Below are positions 16,497 through 24,826 of a stretch of 64,000 bases of DNA, in pieces. The notes below the pieces were generated by a model. The model did not search any database, was not told where the DNA came from, and saw only the letters and a list, made by a program, of their open reading frames with translations. The stretch is from positions 4,234,501-4,298,500 of the forward strand of contig NZ_BSDR01000001.1 in NCBI RefSeq assembly GCF_027925305.1. Direction: 5' to 3'. The stretch comes from Desulforhabdus amnigena. GTDB taxonomy: Bacteria > Desulfobacterota > Syntrophobacteria > Syntrophobacterales > Syntrophobacteraceae. Made by a program: the position numbers and the translations under genes. Each line of letters opens with the position of its first letter. Position 1 is the first letter of the stretch.

Positions 16497-17681
16497 GTGA
16501 AACTTGTCATTTATACCATGGACGGTTGTCCTTTTTGTGAGCATACCAAGAGCTTCCTGCACGAGAAGGAGATTGAATTTCAGGAAACTGTCGTATCGCC
16601 GGGTTCGGATGAGTGGCGCCAGATGCGGGAGAAGACCGGAAGCGGTTCCCTGCCTCAAATTCTGATTGGGAGTGAACCCATTGGAGGATATTCCGAGCTG
16701 GTGGATCTGGAGTCGACCGGGGAGCTCTATGAAAGATTGGGGCAGACGTGGAAAAAATCCGATACACCCCTCTACGATGTGATCATTCTCGGCGCCGGCC
16801 CTGCCGGACTCAGCGCTGCCATTTACACGATTCGAAAGCTCATGAAGACCCTCATCATCAGCAAGGATGTGGGAGGGCAGGTTACCTGGACCAACGATGT
16901 GGACAACTACCTCGGGTTCAGCCAGGTCAACGCTGCCGAGCTCGTTGCCAAATTTGAAAGTCATGTAAAGACCTTCGGAGTGGAAAGCCTTATTGGAAAG
17001 AATGTGGGAAGCGTCGATCTCGCCGGTCGTATCAAGCGTGTCACCACCGAAGATGGTAAGATCTATTTCGGCAAGACGATTATCATCGCTACGGGAGGAA
17101 GTCATCGCCCTCTGAATATTCCGGGAGAGAGGGAACTCCTTGCAAAAGGGGTGTCGTATTGTTCCACCTGTGACGCTCCCCTCTATGACGGCGCCGATGT
17201 TGCGGTAGTGGGGGGTGGGAACTCCGCTTTGGAAGCGGTTCTCGATCTTCTCAATATTGCGAACAAAATTTACCTCATTTCCCTGACTCCCCTGACCGGA
17301 GACAGTTTCTATCAGGAAAAGATAGGGCGATCTTCCAAGGTGGAGGTTTTTACGGAGTGTCAGCCCACAAGGATTCTGGGTGAAACCGTGGTGCGGGGAA
17401 TCGAGTACAAATCTCTGCAGACGGGTGAAATCAGGCAGATCGATGTGGAAGGCGTTTTCGTGGAGATCGGTCTGTTGCCCAATTCCGGTATTTTTATCGA
17501 TACGTTGGCAACGAACAAGAAGGGCGAAATTCTTGTGGACAAGGTTTGCAGGACGGGCGTGGCCGGGGTCTTCGCCTGCGGGGACGTGACGGATGTTCCC
17601 TATAAGCAGGTAGTGGTCGCTGTGGGAGAAGGGGCCAAGGCGGCTCTTTCCGCTTATGATTATCTTTTGAATCAGAAATAG
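16497..17681 (+). CDS. glutaredoxin-thioredoxin reductase fusion
   Basis: A 394-residue protein. Residues 1-85 are a glutaredoxin domain with CPFC (11-14) and a cis-Pro SLPQIL. From about residue 92 a thioredoxin-reductase domain follows, with FAD motif GAGPAGLSAA, redox pair CSTC, NAD(P)H site GGGNSALEA and C-terminal ACGDVTD. It should move electrons from NAD(P)H through FAD to the attached glutaredoxin domain, and probably on to the separate glutaredoxin-like protein upstream. The start is a GTG at 16497 with GAGGG eight bases away. The domain calls are firm; the natural substrate is unknown. Confidence 0.92.
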   Translation: MKLVIYTMDGCPFCEHTKSFLHEKEIEFQETVVSPGSDEWRQMREKTGSGSLPQILIGSEPIGGYSELVDLESTGELYERLGQTWKKSDTPLYDVIILGAGPAGLSAAIYTIRKLMKTLIISKDVGGQVTWTNDVDNYLGFSQVNAAELVAKFESHVKTFGVESLIGKNVGSVDLAGRIKRVTTEDGKIYFGKTIIIATGGSHRPLNIPGERELLAKGVSYCSTCDAPLYDGADVAVVGGGNSALEAVLDLLNIANKIYLISLTPLTGDSFYQEKIGRSSKVEVFTECQPTRILGETVVRGIEYKSLQTGEIRQIDVEGVFVEIGLLPNSGIFIDTLATNKKGEILVDKVCRTGVAGVFACGDVTDVPYKQVVVAVGEGAKAALSAYDYLLNQK

Positions 17682-17721
17682 TGTGTTGATTCGCTCTCAA
17701 AACCAGGAAGGTGTTTAATAT

Positions 17722-17922
17722 ATGGCTCATAGAGTACCCATTTTGGATTTGGGCCGTTGTGTGGGGTGTGAAGCCTGTTTGGAATTGTGCCCTGAAGTTT
17801 TCAAGATTTCGGAATCGGGGTACATCGAGGTGGAGGATCTCGACTCCTATCCGGAGGATTGTATACAGGAAGCGATCAACTGCTGCCCGACAGATTGTAT
17901 CTCTTGGCAAGAGTCCCAATGA
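17722..17922 (+). CDS. ferredoxin, single 4Fe-4S type
   Basis: A 66-residue ferredoxin with CVGCEACLELCP (residues 13-24) and a distal CCPTDC near residues 54-59. The remaining cluster ligand is a late Cys-Pro, as in Desulfovibrio-type monocluster ferredoxins. It is a cytoplasmic low-potential electron carrier. It lies 41 bases after the reductase fusion and may share its transcript. The extra cysteines near the C-terminus could form a disulfide or a second site. Confidence 0.9.
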   Translation: MAHRVPILDLGRCVGCEACLELCPEVFKISESGYIEVEDLDSYPEDCIQEAINCCPTDCISWQESQ

Positions 17923-18058
17923 TACAAGAGGGCCCCGATCTGAAGGATGACCCTGCGATTTGGAAAGAATCGCTGAATATTCAGGTTCAGGCTTGAATGT
18001 CTCCGTGGCAACACCCTGTGAAGGCAATTTTTCGTATTCAATCTTTGGGAGAAAACCT

Positions 18059-18748
18059 TTGAGCGAAGAGAAAGTGAAAGGTGCAGGTCTCAGGCGTCGA
18101 GTCGGTTCATTGCTTCAATCGGATGATTTTGACGACCGATTGTCGGAGTTGTCGCAATTCCCCGAGCGCCAGGTGATCAATCCCTTATTTTCTTTTATCT
18201 ACAGCCCCGACGAACTGATCAAGGGAAGAGCCGTGACCGCCATGGGAAGGGTCATGGCCCGCATGGCGGATCAGGATATGGAATCCGCCCGCAATATCAT
18301 GCGGCGCTTCATCTGGAATCTCAACGACGAGAGCGGTTGTTCCGGTTGGGGTTCCGCCGAGGCCATGGGAGAAATCATGGCGGCCCATGAAAGGCTGGCA
18401 GAGGAATACTACCGCATTCTGATATCCTATATTGCCGAAGACGGCAATCCCTTGGAAAACGATATGCTGGAGCGCGGGGTGCTCTGGGGGATCGGGCGTT
18501 TGGCTCAGGTGAGACCCCATTTGCTGAGGAATGCCGTCCCTCATCTTCTCCCATATCTCAAATCACTGGATCCGGTTCAACGGGGTTTTGCCGTATGGGC
18601 TCTTGGATTTCTGAAAAACCCCGAAACCCGGGATCATATCGAACCCCTGTTGAACGATCTGACCGAAATCACTATTTTTGTTGATGGAAAGGTCGAACGG
18701 TGCCGCTTATGCGACCTGGCTGCGCAGGCCCTCGATAGAATAGGCTGA
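18059..18748 (+). CDS. HEAT-repeat protein, DVU0298-like
   Basis: About 229 residues from a TTG at 18059 with GGGAG seven bases upstream; the frame is open upstream to 17960, where another TTG is possible. The protein is built of helical repeats (for example KGRAVTAMGRVMARMADQD and ERGVLWGIGRLAQVRP). It resembles the HEAT-like protein DVU0298 conserved in sulfate reducers, which has no known function. A conserved acidic and glycine-rich segment (NDESGCSGWGSAEAMGE) lies near residues 93-109. No catalytic motif is evident, so a scaffold role is likely. Confidence 0.7.
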   Translation: MSEEKVKGAGLRRRVGSLLQSDDFDDRLSELSQFPERQVINPLFSFIYSPDELIKGRAVTAMGRVMARMADQDMESARNIMRRFIWNLNDESGCSGWGSAEAMGEIMAAHERLAEEYYRILISYIAEDGNPLENDMLERGVLWGIGRLAQVRPHLLRNAVPHLLPYLKSLDPVQRGFAVWALGFLKNPETRDHIEPLLNDLTEITIFVDGKVERCRLCDLAAQALDRIG

Positions 18749-18807
18749 TGCGTTCCATGTATTGAACTCTGAATGTGCCGTTTTTGATTCCGGAAAAGGA
18801 GTTTACA

Positions 18808-19719
18808 ATGAAAATCTTCATGACCGGCGGAACAGGGTTTGTCGGCGGTTACCTTACGAGAAAGCTCGCTCAAGAGGGACACGAAATTACAGTGCTTTCG
18901 CGCTCTCGCCGAAAGGCTCATGAAGGTGTCTCGCATATTTCGTTCACCAGAGGCGATCCCAAGGTGCCGGGTCCCTGGCAAGAAATTCTTGCAGCGCATG
19001 ACGTGGTCATCAATCTTGCGGGAACATCGATCTTCAGCCCCTGGACGAAAAAAACACGCCAGTCCATTTTGGAGAGCCGCGTTTTGAGCACACGAAACGT
19101 GGTGGATGCACTTTCCGGAAACGGGAAGGATAAGGTGCTCCTGAGCGGATCGGCCGTGGGGTATTACGGGGGGAGACTCGACGACGAGGTGCTGATTGAG
19201 AGCAGCCCTCCCGGCAGGGACTTTCTCTCCGAGGTGGCGATCCAGTGGGAAAGGGAAGCGCAGCGAGCCGAAAGCTTCGGGGTTCGAGTGGTGATATGCA
19301 GGTTCGGAATCGTCCTGGGCAAGAAGGGAGGAGCACTCAGTAAAATGATCCCCCCTTTCAACCTTTACTTTGGCAGTCCTCTTGGAAGCGGAAAACAGTG
19401 GTTTCCCTGGATTCACGAGGAAGATCTCAGCCGTATCATGGAATTTCTAATTGAAAACAAAAACATATACGGCGTAGTGAATTGCATGTCCCCCCATCCC
19501 GTCAGGAACAGGGAACTGGTCAAAGCTCTTGCTGACGCTCTCGGTAAACCGGCATTTTTGCCATCTATTCCGGGCTTTATGCTGAAAATGATAATGGGGG
19601 ATTTCGCTAATGTTATTTTGAAAGGCCAGAGAGCGATTCCTCAAAAGCTGATGGATGCAGGATTCGAGTTCAAGTATCCGCTGCTGAAGGATACGTTGAA
19701 GGATCTTTTGGGCCGGTAG
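18808..19719 (+). CDS. TIGR01777 family epimerase-like oxidoreductase
   Basis: A 303-residue short-chain dehydrogenase/epimerase-like protein. It opens with the nucleotide-binding motif MTGGTGFVGGYL and has the family signatures SAVGYYG, the loop WFPWIHEEDL, and a C-terminal PLLKDTLKDLL. Relatives include E. coli YfcH, of unproven substrate. The ATG at 18808 has an AAAAGGAG ribosome site and is preferred to an upstream start at 18775. It follows the HEAT-repeat gene by 59 bases. Confidence 0.85.
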   Translation: MKIFMTGGTGFVGGYLTRKLAQEGHEITVLSRSRRKAHEGVSHISFTRGDPKVPGPWQEILAAHDVVINLAGTSIFSPWTKKTRQSILESRVLSTRNVVDALSGNGKDKVLLSGSAVGYYGGRLDDEVLIESSPPGRDFLSEVAIQWEREAQRAESFGVRVVICRFGIVLGKKGGALSKMIPPFNLYFGSPLGSGKQWFPWIHEEDLSRIMEFLIENKNIYGVVNCMSPHPVRNRELVKALADALGKPAFLPSIPGFMLKMIMGDFANVILKGQRAIPQKLMDAGFEFKYPLLKDTLKDLLGR

Positions 19720-19742
19720 CCTGTCGGTTTCTCCGACAGGCT
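19718..19742 (+). terminator. hairpin after the epimerase gene
   Basis: A perfect 10-bp stem (AGCCTGTCGG and CCGACAGGCT) with loop TTTCT overlaps the stop codon of the epimerase gene. There is no T-tract behind it, so it may stop transcription poorly or protect the mRNA end. Confidence 0.5.
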
Positions 19743-19792
19743 GCCGGCACGGCCGAACCAAAGTTCGCCTGCAAGTCAAGGGTTAAAATATT

Positions 19793-20290
19793 TCATGCCG
19801 GTGAGACATTGTTTCTTTGATGTTTCATGATTTCCTCTATTTTATCCTGGATCAATTTACCAAATTCTTTAGATATTTTCTCATCATCCAGATCGAAGTC
19901 CCGGCTGGTGGGGCTGTGGATGGAGAGGAGACTGAGGCCGGTGGCAACCGCATCCCGGGCCCAGTTTGTCCAACATTGCAGAGATTGCGGGCTTCCAGAA
20001 AGAAGGGTTTCTTTGGTGACTCGGACGGAGGACCCAAAAAGTTCGAGGTCCTGATTGATGACTTCCACCAATTCCTGGTCCAGGCGAGGACGCCTCGCTT
20101 TTATGGATTGAGTGATGACCTCGAGATAAACCGCGAAGGGATGCTCCGGGACCAATTCGGGGTGGCAAATCAGGCAATGGGAAGAGTCGTGATCAATGGC
20201 ACCGTTATCCGGAAAACGATTCTTCCGGGCGATTTCGCTAAAATGGGAGAGCGTGTACTGGTAGAGCGATTCTTGTTCTGGAGTCATCAT
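19793..20290 (-). CDS. uncharacterised protein with a cytoplasmic CxxCH motif
   Basis: A 165-residue acidic protein that I do not recognise. Near residues 37-44 it has SHCLICHP, a CxxCH-type motif, but there is no export signal, so heme c attachment is unlikely and metal binding is more plausible. A second Cys appears near residue 106 (QCWTNW). The middle contains helical segments. The ATG at 20290 has GAGGTG upstream; a GTG at 20296 is alternative. It converges with the epimerase gene. Confidence 0.55.
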   Translation of the reverse strand: MMTPEQESLYQYTLSHFSEIARKNRFPDNGAIDHDSSHCLICHPELVPEHPFAVYLEVITQSIKARRPRLDQELVEVINQDLELFGSSVRVTKETLLSGSPQSLQCWTNWARDAVATGLSLLSIHSPTSRDFDLDDEKISKEFGKLIQDKIEEIMKHQRNNVSPA

Positions 20291-20466
20291 TTTCACCTCA
20301 TATGAAGCATTTCCGTATGGGATTCTGATACTGCCGAGGGAGTCGGTGGTTGCCGACCTTCCACGTAAGGACCGACCGGGTCAGAAAGTTTGGCCCGCCA
20401 TAAGAACAGCCGAATCCTTTATCACTCTTTATCTCTTTCATCGTCCAGGGCGGTCCAGGGCGTAAC

Positions 20467-21429
20467 TCATCGATCAGGGCATCTCCTGTCGGGCGTCGGC
20501 CCTGTTCCCGGCTCTACGGGTGGAAAATCTTCCATCCGCGCCAGACCACGAGTGTAGTCTTCATGCCAGCCTGTCCGCACCGGCATGGTCGCGTAGAGTT
20601 CTTGCCTTTCAGCCTCCAGGAGCCGCCTGGGACGACCCATGAAGTCGGCGGCGCAGTAGATCCTCTTTCCCGCTGCCTGGGAAAGGGTCTGCAGCCAGTG
20701 CATACCCTGCACTGAGCGCAGGAGGTGATGGTCCAGGATGAGGGTCCCCACCTTTTTTGCCAGGCGTAGGGCGTTACTCCAGGCATAGGCGCGTTGAATT
20801 GCATTGAGCCGGCGCTGATAGAGTGGAGGGCCTGCGGCCAGAACGATGTCCGGTGTCCATCCGAGGATGACGTCTACTGTGGCCTTGTCCAGGAATTGAA
20901 TATCGGAGCCGTGCACGAAGACGCACCCACCCAGTTCAACCCGCGTCATCATTACTTCCCCCAAGGCCGGACCACCGACTCCATGCGGCACAGCCCGAGA
21001 GAAGATTAAGGGACCCTCCTCCAGGCCCTCCGCGATCCGCCATTGGCCCCCCAGGAGGTTCATCAGGTCGCAGGCGCGGGTTTGGCTCTTTTGGGTCTGG
21101 CCCTCAGGGGATTTGCTCCAGGCGCGCAACGCCGTAAAGCGGGGCGGCAGTTGCAAAAAGGAGAGTTGATACGGGTTGGCCTCGGTCAGGGGCACATGGT
21201 CTCCGTGGTAGTGGCTGAACACCACGTCGGTAGCCCTCTCCAGAGCTTCAACGATGCGTTTGCGGGCAGCTCTGCCCACTGCAATCTGCACCGGGTGGGG
21301 GGGCAGGCGATAGCGCCAGGCCCCCAAAGCTACCCCAGGATCGATCACGATCACCCGTCCGTATGTTTCAACCCGGCAGCAAAGCCCCCTTGTTCCCAGG
21401 GATTCGGCGGTGAGGATTTCAAGCCTCAT
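20467..21429 (-). CDS. UPF0282-like metallo-beta-lactamase superfamily protein
   Basis: A 320-residue protein of the metallo-beta-lactamase fold. After FESLGTRG-type opening residues it has VIVIDPGVALG and FSHYHGDHVP, the zinc-binding HxHxDH motif, then HGSDIQF and LDHHLLR as further metal-ligand candidates. The pattern resembles the UPF0282 family found mainly in archaea. The frame extends upstream to 21627, but the ATG at 21429 starts the homologous region. The function is unknown; hydrolase activity is inferred from the fold. Transfer from an archaeal source is possible. Confidence 0.75.
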   Translation of the reverse strand: MRLEILTAESLGTRGLCCRVETYGRVIVIDPGVALGAWRYRLPPHPVQIAVGRAARKRIVEALERATDVVFSHYHGDHVPLTEANPYQLSFLQLPPRFTALRAWSKSPEGQTQKSQTRACDLMNLLGGQWRIAEGLEEGPLIFSRAVPHGVGGPALGEVMMTRVELGGCVFVHGSDIQFLDKATVDVILGWTPDIVLAAGPPLYQRRLNAIQRAYAWSNALRLAKKVGTLILDHHLLRSVQGMHWLQTLSQAAGKRIYCAADFMGRPRRLLEAERQELYATMPVRTGWHEDYTRGLARMEDFPPVEPGTGPTPDRRCPDR

Positions 21430-21783
21430 TGAAGCGGTGCCTCCAATGCCGTTCCCAACCCGGCTTCCATGAAATCCTTGCCCAACCCCAAGTGAACCCC
21501 TGCAGGTGGGAAGCATTGTTGAAAGGTAAAGTGACGCAAAGGGAAAGGCTCTGCACGGCAGCATGCGCCCCGGCTCGCATAAACAGTGCGAGGTCCGGGG
21601 CGATTGCTTTGGCCTCGGAGAAAGCAAATCATTTTTCTTTCCCGGTCTATGGCGATTCTCTCAGTGCAATCATTTTCCCTGTACGGGAGAATCGACATGG
21701 TCCTTTGATGGTCTTTCTCCGTGTCCTCTGTCTCCGCAGTTCAGATGAAATCTGGCAATGTCAAGACAGCCGTACCGATTTCT
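21430..21783. other. gene-poor stretch with a degenerate repeat fragment
   Basis: These 354 bases contain no convincing gene. At 21712-21742 the bases include CTCCGTGTCCTCTGTCTCCG, which matches the arm of the dispersed palindromic repeat seen at 30442-30570 and 42762-42887. I read it as a decayed copy. Confidence 0.4.
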
Positions 21784-21972
21784 TTATATTTCAGTGATTG
21801 TGATGGCTCCCTGTTCGCACACCTCGACGCAGCTTTCACAGCCGAGACATTCTTCCGCATTGACCGGTACTGATTTCCCGTCTTGGAGTTCGTAGACGTC
21901 CACGGGACAAACATCTACACATTCACCGCAACCCACGCATTTCTCAGCATCTACTTCCGGTTGGTATGCCAT
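21784..21972 (-). CDS. ferredoxin, 2[4Fe-4S] type
   Basis: A 62-residue protein with two cluster motifs, CVGCGECVDVCP (residues 11-22) and CLGCESCVEVC near residues 42-52. This is the classic eight-cysteine clostridial-type ferredoxin arrangement, although the second motif ends CEQG rather than CP. It carries low-potential electrons in the cytoplasm. An AGGAGGTTATGAC ribosome site precedes the ATG at 21972. It has no tight operon partner. Confidence 0.93.
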   Translation of the reverse strand: MAYQPEVDAEKCVGCGECVDVCPVDVYELQDGKSVPVNAEECLGCESCVEVCEQGAITITEI

Positions 21973-22117
21973 GTCATAACCTCCTCAAAGTTTTCTAAAA
22001 ATGTTTGATCCACCTTCTACAACCTCCCTTGCAAAAACGGCCGCCTCTGCATCCCTCCAAAGTTCCTCATCGGGAGGACGCCGCCAGAAAACTCTCTTCA
22101 AAAATACCATCTTTGGT

Positions 22118-22849
22118 CTATGTCTTTGAAAGAATAATGATGAACGCAACCAAAACCCCGGCGCCCAGGGCGAGCAGGCTGTATTTCTTATGCTCCCTTT
22201 CAGCTTGCGGTAGAAGGTGTGTAGCACCCACATAGACCAGTGCACCGGCGGAAAAGGCCAGAAGCGCACCGAGGAACGGCTTACTGATTTGACTGATATA
22301 TGGGTACGAAACCAGCATGCCCAGGGGTGTGGTCAGGGCGGCGGCCAGAAACGCAAGGAGCAGCGACACCCTCTCTTTGAAACCGGCTCGAACGAGCAGC
22401 AGGTAGGTGATAATCCCCTCTGGAAATTCATGAAGAACCATCCCCGTAGCCGCCAGGAACCCGGTAAATATGCTGACTGTGAAGGTGATGGAATAGATGA
22501 ATCCGTCTATAAATGAATGAAGGCCGATACCGACCATGGGGACGAGTCCTATCGCGTACTGCTCATCGGAACTCTTTTCACACACAAAGGCATTGATAAA
22601 GCGATTGAACAGATGGAGGCTGATATAGCCGGCGAACAGGTAAACCGGAGCATTGGCATTCATGGAAAAGGCTTTTGGGATAATATGCAGGAACGAGACT
22701 GAAATCAAAACACCGGCGGCGAAACAGACAAAATAGATGCTGTTTTCGCGTCCCCATCGCTCAAAATGGCGGATAACATAGATTCCTGCGGAGGTGACCA
22801 ACGCAGCAAGAGAGCTGGCTGCAAATGCCGTCAAAAACGTGTTTTCCAT
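22118..22849 (-). CDS. ZIP family metal transporter
   Basis: A 243-residue membrane protein with about eight helices. It holds the two ZIP signature motifs, HSFIDG (near residues 111-116) and HEFPEG (near residues 141-146), whose histidines and glutamates bind the transported metal. It most likely imports zinc, possibly iron or manganese. No histidine-rich loop or regulator is adjacent. About 145 bases separate it from the ferredoxin gene. Confidence 0.88.
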   Translation of the reverse strand: MENTFLTAFAASSLAALVTSAGIYVIRHFERWGRENSIYFVCFAAGVLISVSFLHIIPKAFSMNANAPVYLFAGYISLHLFNRFINAFVCEKSSDEQYAIGLVPMVGIGLHSFIDGFIYSITFTVSIFTGFLAATGMVLHEFPEGIITYLLLVRAGFKERVSLLLAFLAAALTTPLGMLVSYPYISQISKPFLGALLAFSAGALVYVGATHLLPQAEREHKKYSLLALGAGVLVAFIIILSKT

Positions 22850-22906
22850 GTCGTCCTCAAATGACTGTTGGGCCCTCTGAGTTTCGCGAAAGGCTTCTAT
22901 CCGATC

Positions 22907-23761
22907 CTATTCCTTGTCAGCTCTTCTTTCCCTGCGCCTTCTTAAGAATTCATCGATCTCGATGACTTTTGCGGAAGGCTGGACAGGAGGCTGAAAGAAC
23001 CCAGGTTCCTTCTGCGTCTCCATGGCCTGACGCAATTCCAGTTCGTTTTCAATGAGTTCTTCGATTTCCTTCTGTCGTCTTTCCCAAATCTGAGACAAGT
23101 GGTCCGTTTTGAATTCTACGTCCAGGATGGTTCCAATGGCGTGCAGAAGGCGGGCGATGAGGAGTTCGTGAGGAGCATTCAAATACGAGGGAAAATGAGA
23201 CCAGATGCTGAGAGCCCGCATTTGTGATTTTGATGCGTATTCCATGAGAACCGCATGGATGGCTCCAGGTCCCGTATATTCGATCTGCCTGCATCCCAGG
23301 GCCTGTACCTGATTGTAGCCTTGTGAATCGTTGACGATGCCGGTCAGAAGGATCTCATCGTGAAAAACTTCGTCATAGACACTGCCGAGAAGAATGATCT
23401 CCTCACACCCCCATCCCTTGAGCGTTCGTATGAATTTTCGTGCGAAAGGCCGCCAATGGATGGTCGGTTCAGGTCCCATTCCCACGAGTATGGGTTCGGC
23501 GTCCGGTGAGTTGCAGAGGGAAAAACGGTAGGTCGGCCAGTCCATGCTTTTGATCTGCCCATGGCGAACTGAAATGAGAGGGCGTGAAGATTCCGTGTGC
23601 CAGAAGCCGTCCAGATCCCATTCCGCAGCGGCCCTGCAGGGTAGAACCTTGTTTAGCTCGGAAAAAGTCTGCTGAATCGTCTTTCCTGCGTCAGGCCACC
23701 CTGAAAAGCCCAGGACAGCGCGCCGGATGCGGATTGGGTCGACAATGGTATGAATTTCCAT
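22907..23761 (-). CDS. PAC2 family protein
   Basis: A 284-residue protein of the PAC2 family (proteasome-assembly-chaperone fold, ATP-grasp neighbour in archaea). It begins with LGFSGWPDAGK and has the typical GWGCEEIILLGS and TGPGAIHAVLME segments. The C-terminus is a charged coil (residues 225-284). In bacteria the role of PAC2 proteins is unknown. The gene is alone, with 215 bases to the HAD gene upstream. Confidence 0.8.
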   Translation of the reverse strand: MEIHTIVDPIRIRRAVLGFSGWPDAGKTIQQTFSELNKVLPCRAAAEWDLDGFWHTESSRPLISVRHGQIKSMDWPTYRFSLCNSPDAEPILVGMGPEPTIHWRPFARKFIRTLKGWGCEEIILLGSVYDEVFHDEILLTGIVNDSQGYNQVQALGCRQIEYTGPGAIHAVLMEYASKSQMRALSIWSHFPSYLNAPHELLIARLLHAIGTILDVEFKTDHLSQIWERRQKEIEELIENELELRQAMETQKEPGFFQPPVQPSAKVIEIDEFLRRRRERRADKE

Positions 23762-23976
23762 AAAATTCCACAGACCTTTCTATTCTGATTTGTTTTTTTG
23801 CCATGAAACACGACTGAGGGCGCCCGGTCGATCCGACCTGCTGTCCGAAATATGCCGACGATAACCTGAAAAGGGCTTGAGGAAGGCGCTGCAAGAGTTT
23901 GTCGGAAGCATGCCCGAGGAGCTTGATTTTGACGACAAGTGGGACGACGCGTGGAAGGAGTAGAATCCAACTCGAA

Positions 23977-24660
23977 TTAGAGCAGTCTCTCACATTCCAG
24001 GGCCAGAATCAATTCCCGGCAGTTTTGTGCGGTCCAGTGAGCTCCGCTTTGTATGAGGTCCTGCTGAGACGCCCTGCCGCTCCATACACCGGCGGTGAGG
24101 ATTCCTGCACGCTTTCCCGTCTCAATATCCAGAGGATGATCACCCACCATGAGAGCCGTTTGAGGAGGAGCCGCCACATGCTGCAGCGCGCGAAAGAGGT
24201 GATCGGGATCGGGCTTGACTCGTGGAACATGTTCCCGGGCCAGAAGACCCATGCAGTAGCTGCCTAAATCAGGAAAAACCAGGCGTACAGCTTTTTCACA
24301 GTTTCTGGTAATGATCGCGACTTTAATTTTTTTCTCTTTGAGCCCCTCGAGGAGATTCCGTGTGAAAGGAAACAATGCCCCGTTGCGGGCAGCTTCCATT
24401 TCCATGTCCACGATGAGTCTCTGAGCCCTGTCTTGAAATTCGAGTGCTGCTGCGGCATCGACCTTTTGCACACGAGCGACGAGTATTTCCAGCCATTCCA
24501 GAGCGGGGACGGCGGGAACGGCCGGTTCGAGATCCAGGTAAGCCCGCCCGAGGCGCCCCAGCCGGCTCTTCATTTCTCCGAAGTCCAGGCGAAGTTCTGC
24601 AAGGGTTCCATCAAAATCGAATACAATGCATCCTAATTTGTTTGGTTGTTTTTTGTCCAT
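23977..24660 (-). CDS. HAD family phosphatase (phosphoglycolate phosphatase-like)
   Basis: A 227-residue HAD-superfamily hydrolase with nucleophile motif DFDGTL (residues 14-19), a helical cap, motif II in AIITRN, the KPDPDH lysine motif and the acid motif GDHPLDIETGKRAG. It belongs to the Gph/PpaX-like group acting on small phosphate esters. The frame extends upstream to 24882, but the ATG at 24660 gives a normal N-terminus. It is divergent from the aminotransferase gene. Confidence 0.85.
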   Translation of the reverse strand: MDKKQPNKLGCIVFDFDGTLAELRLDFGEMKSRLGRLGRAYLDLEPAVPAVPALEWLEILVARVQKVDAAAALEFQDRAQRLIVDMEMEAARNGALFPFTRNLLEGLKEKKIKVAIITRNCEKAVRLVFPDLGSYCMGLLAREHVPRVKPDPDHLFRALQHVAAPPQTALMVGDHPLDIETGKRAGILTAGVWSGRASQQDLIQSGAHWTAQNCRELILALECERLL

Positions 24661-24826
24661 AGTTTTTGTCTTGAAAGTCAGTCCTTTTCCCTTGCAGAAG
24701 GGGAGCCGGTTGATTATGTTTGAGTGCGCTTTGCTTCGCAGAAATAAACAAAGAATAATATTATGTAAAAGCAAAAGGGACAAGGCATTCATTGCTTTTG
24801 CCGAAAAAAATAGCATTGGAGTCAAG

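Noticed and set aside
23762..23976. Possible short gene between the PAC2 and HAD genes
   Set aside because: No start with a ribosome site and no homology recognised in either strand.
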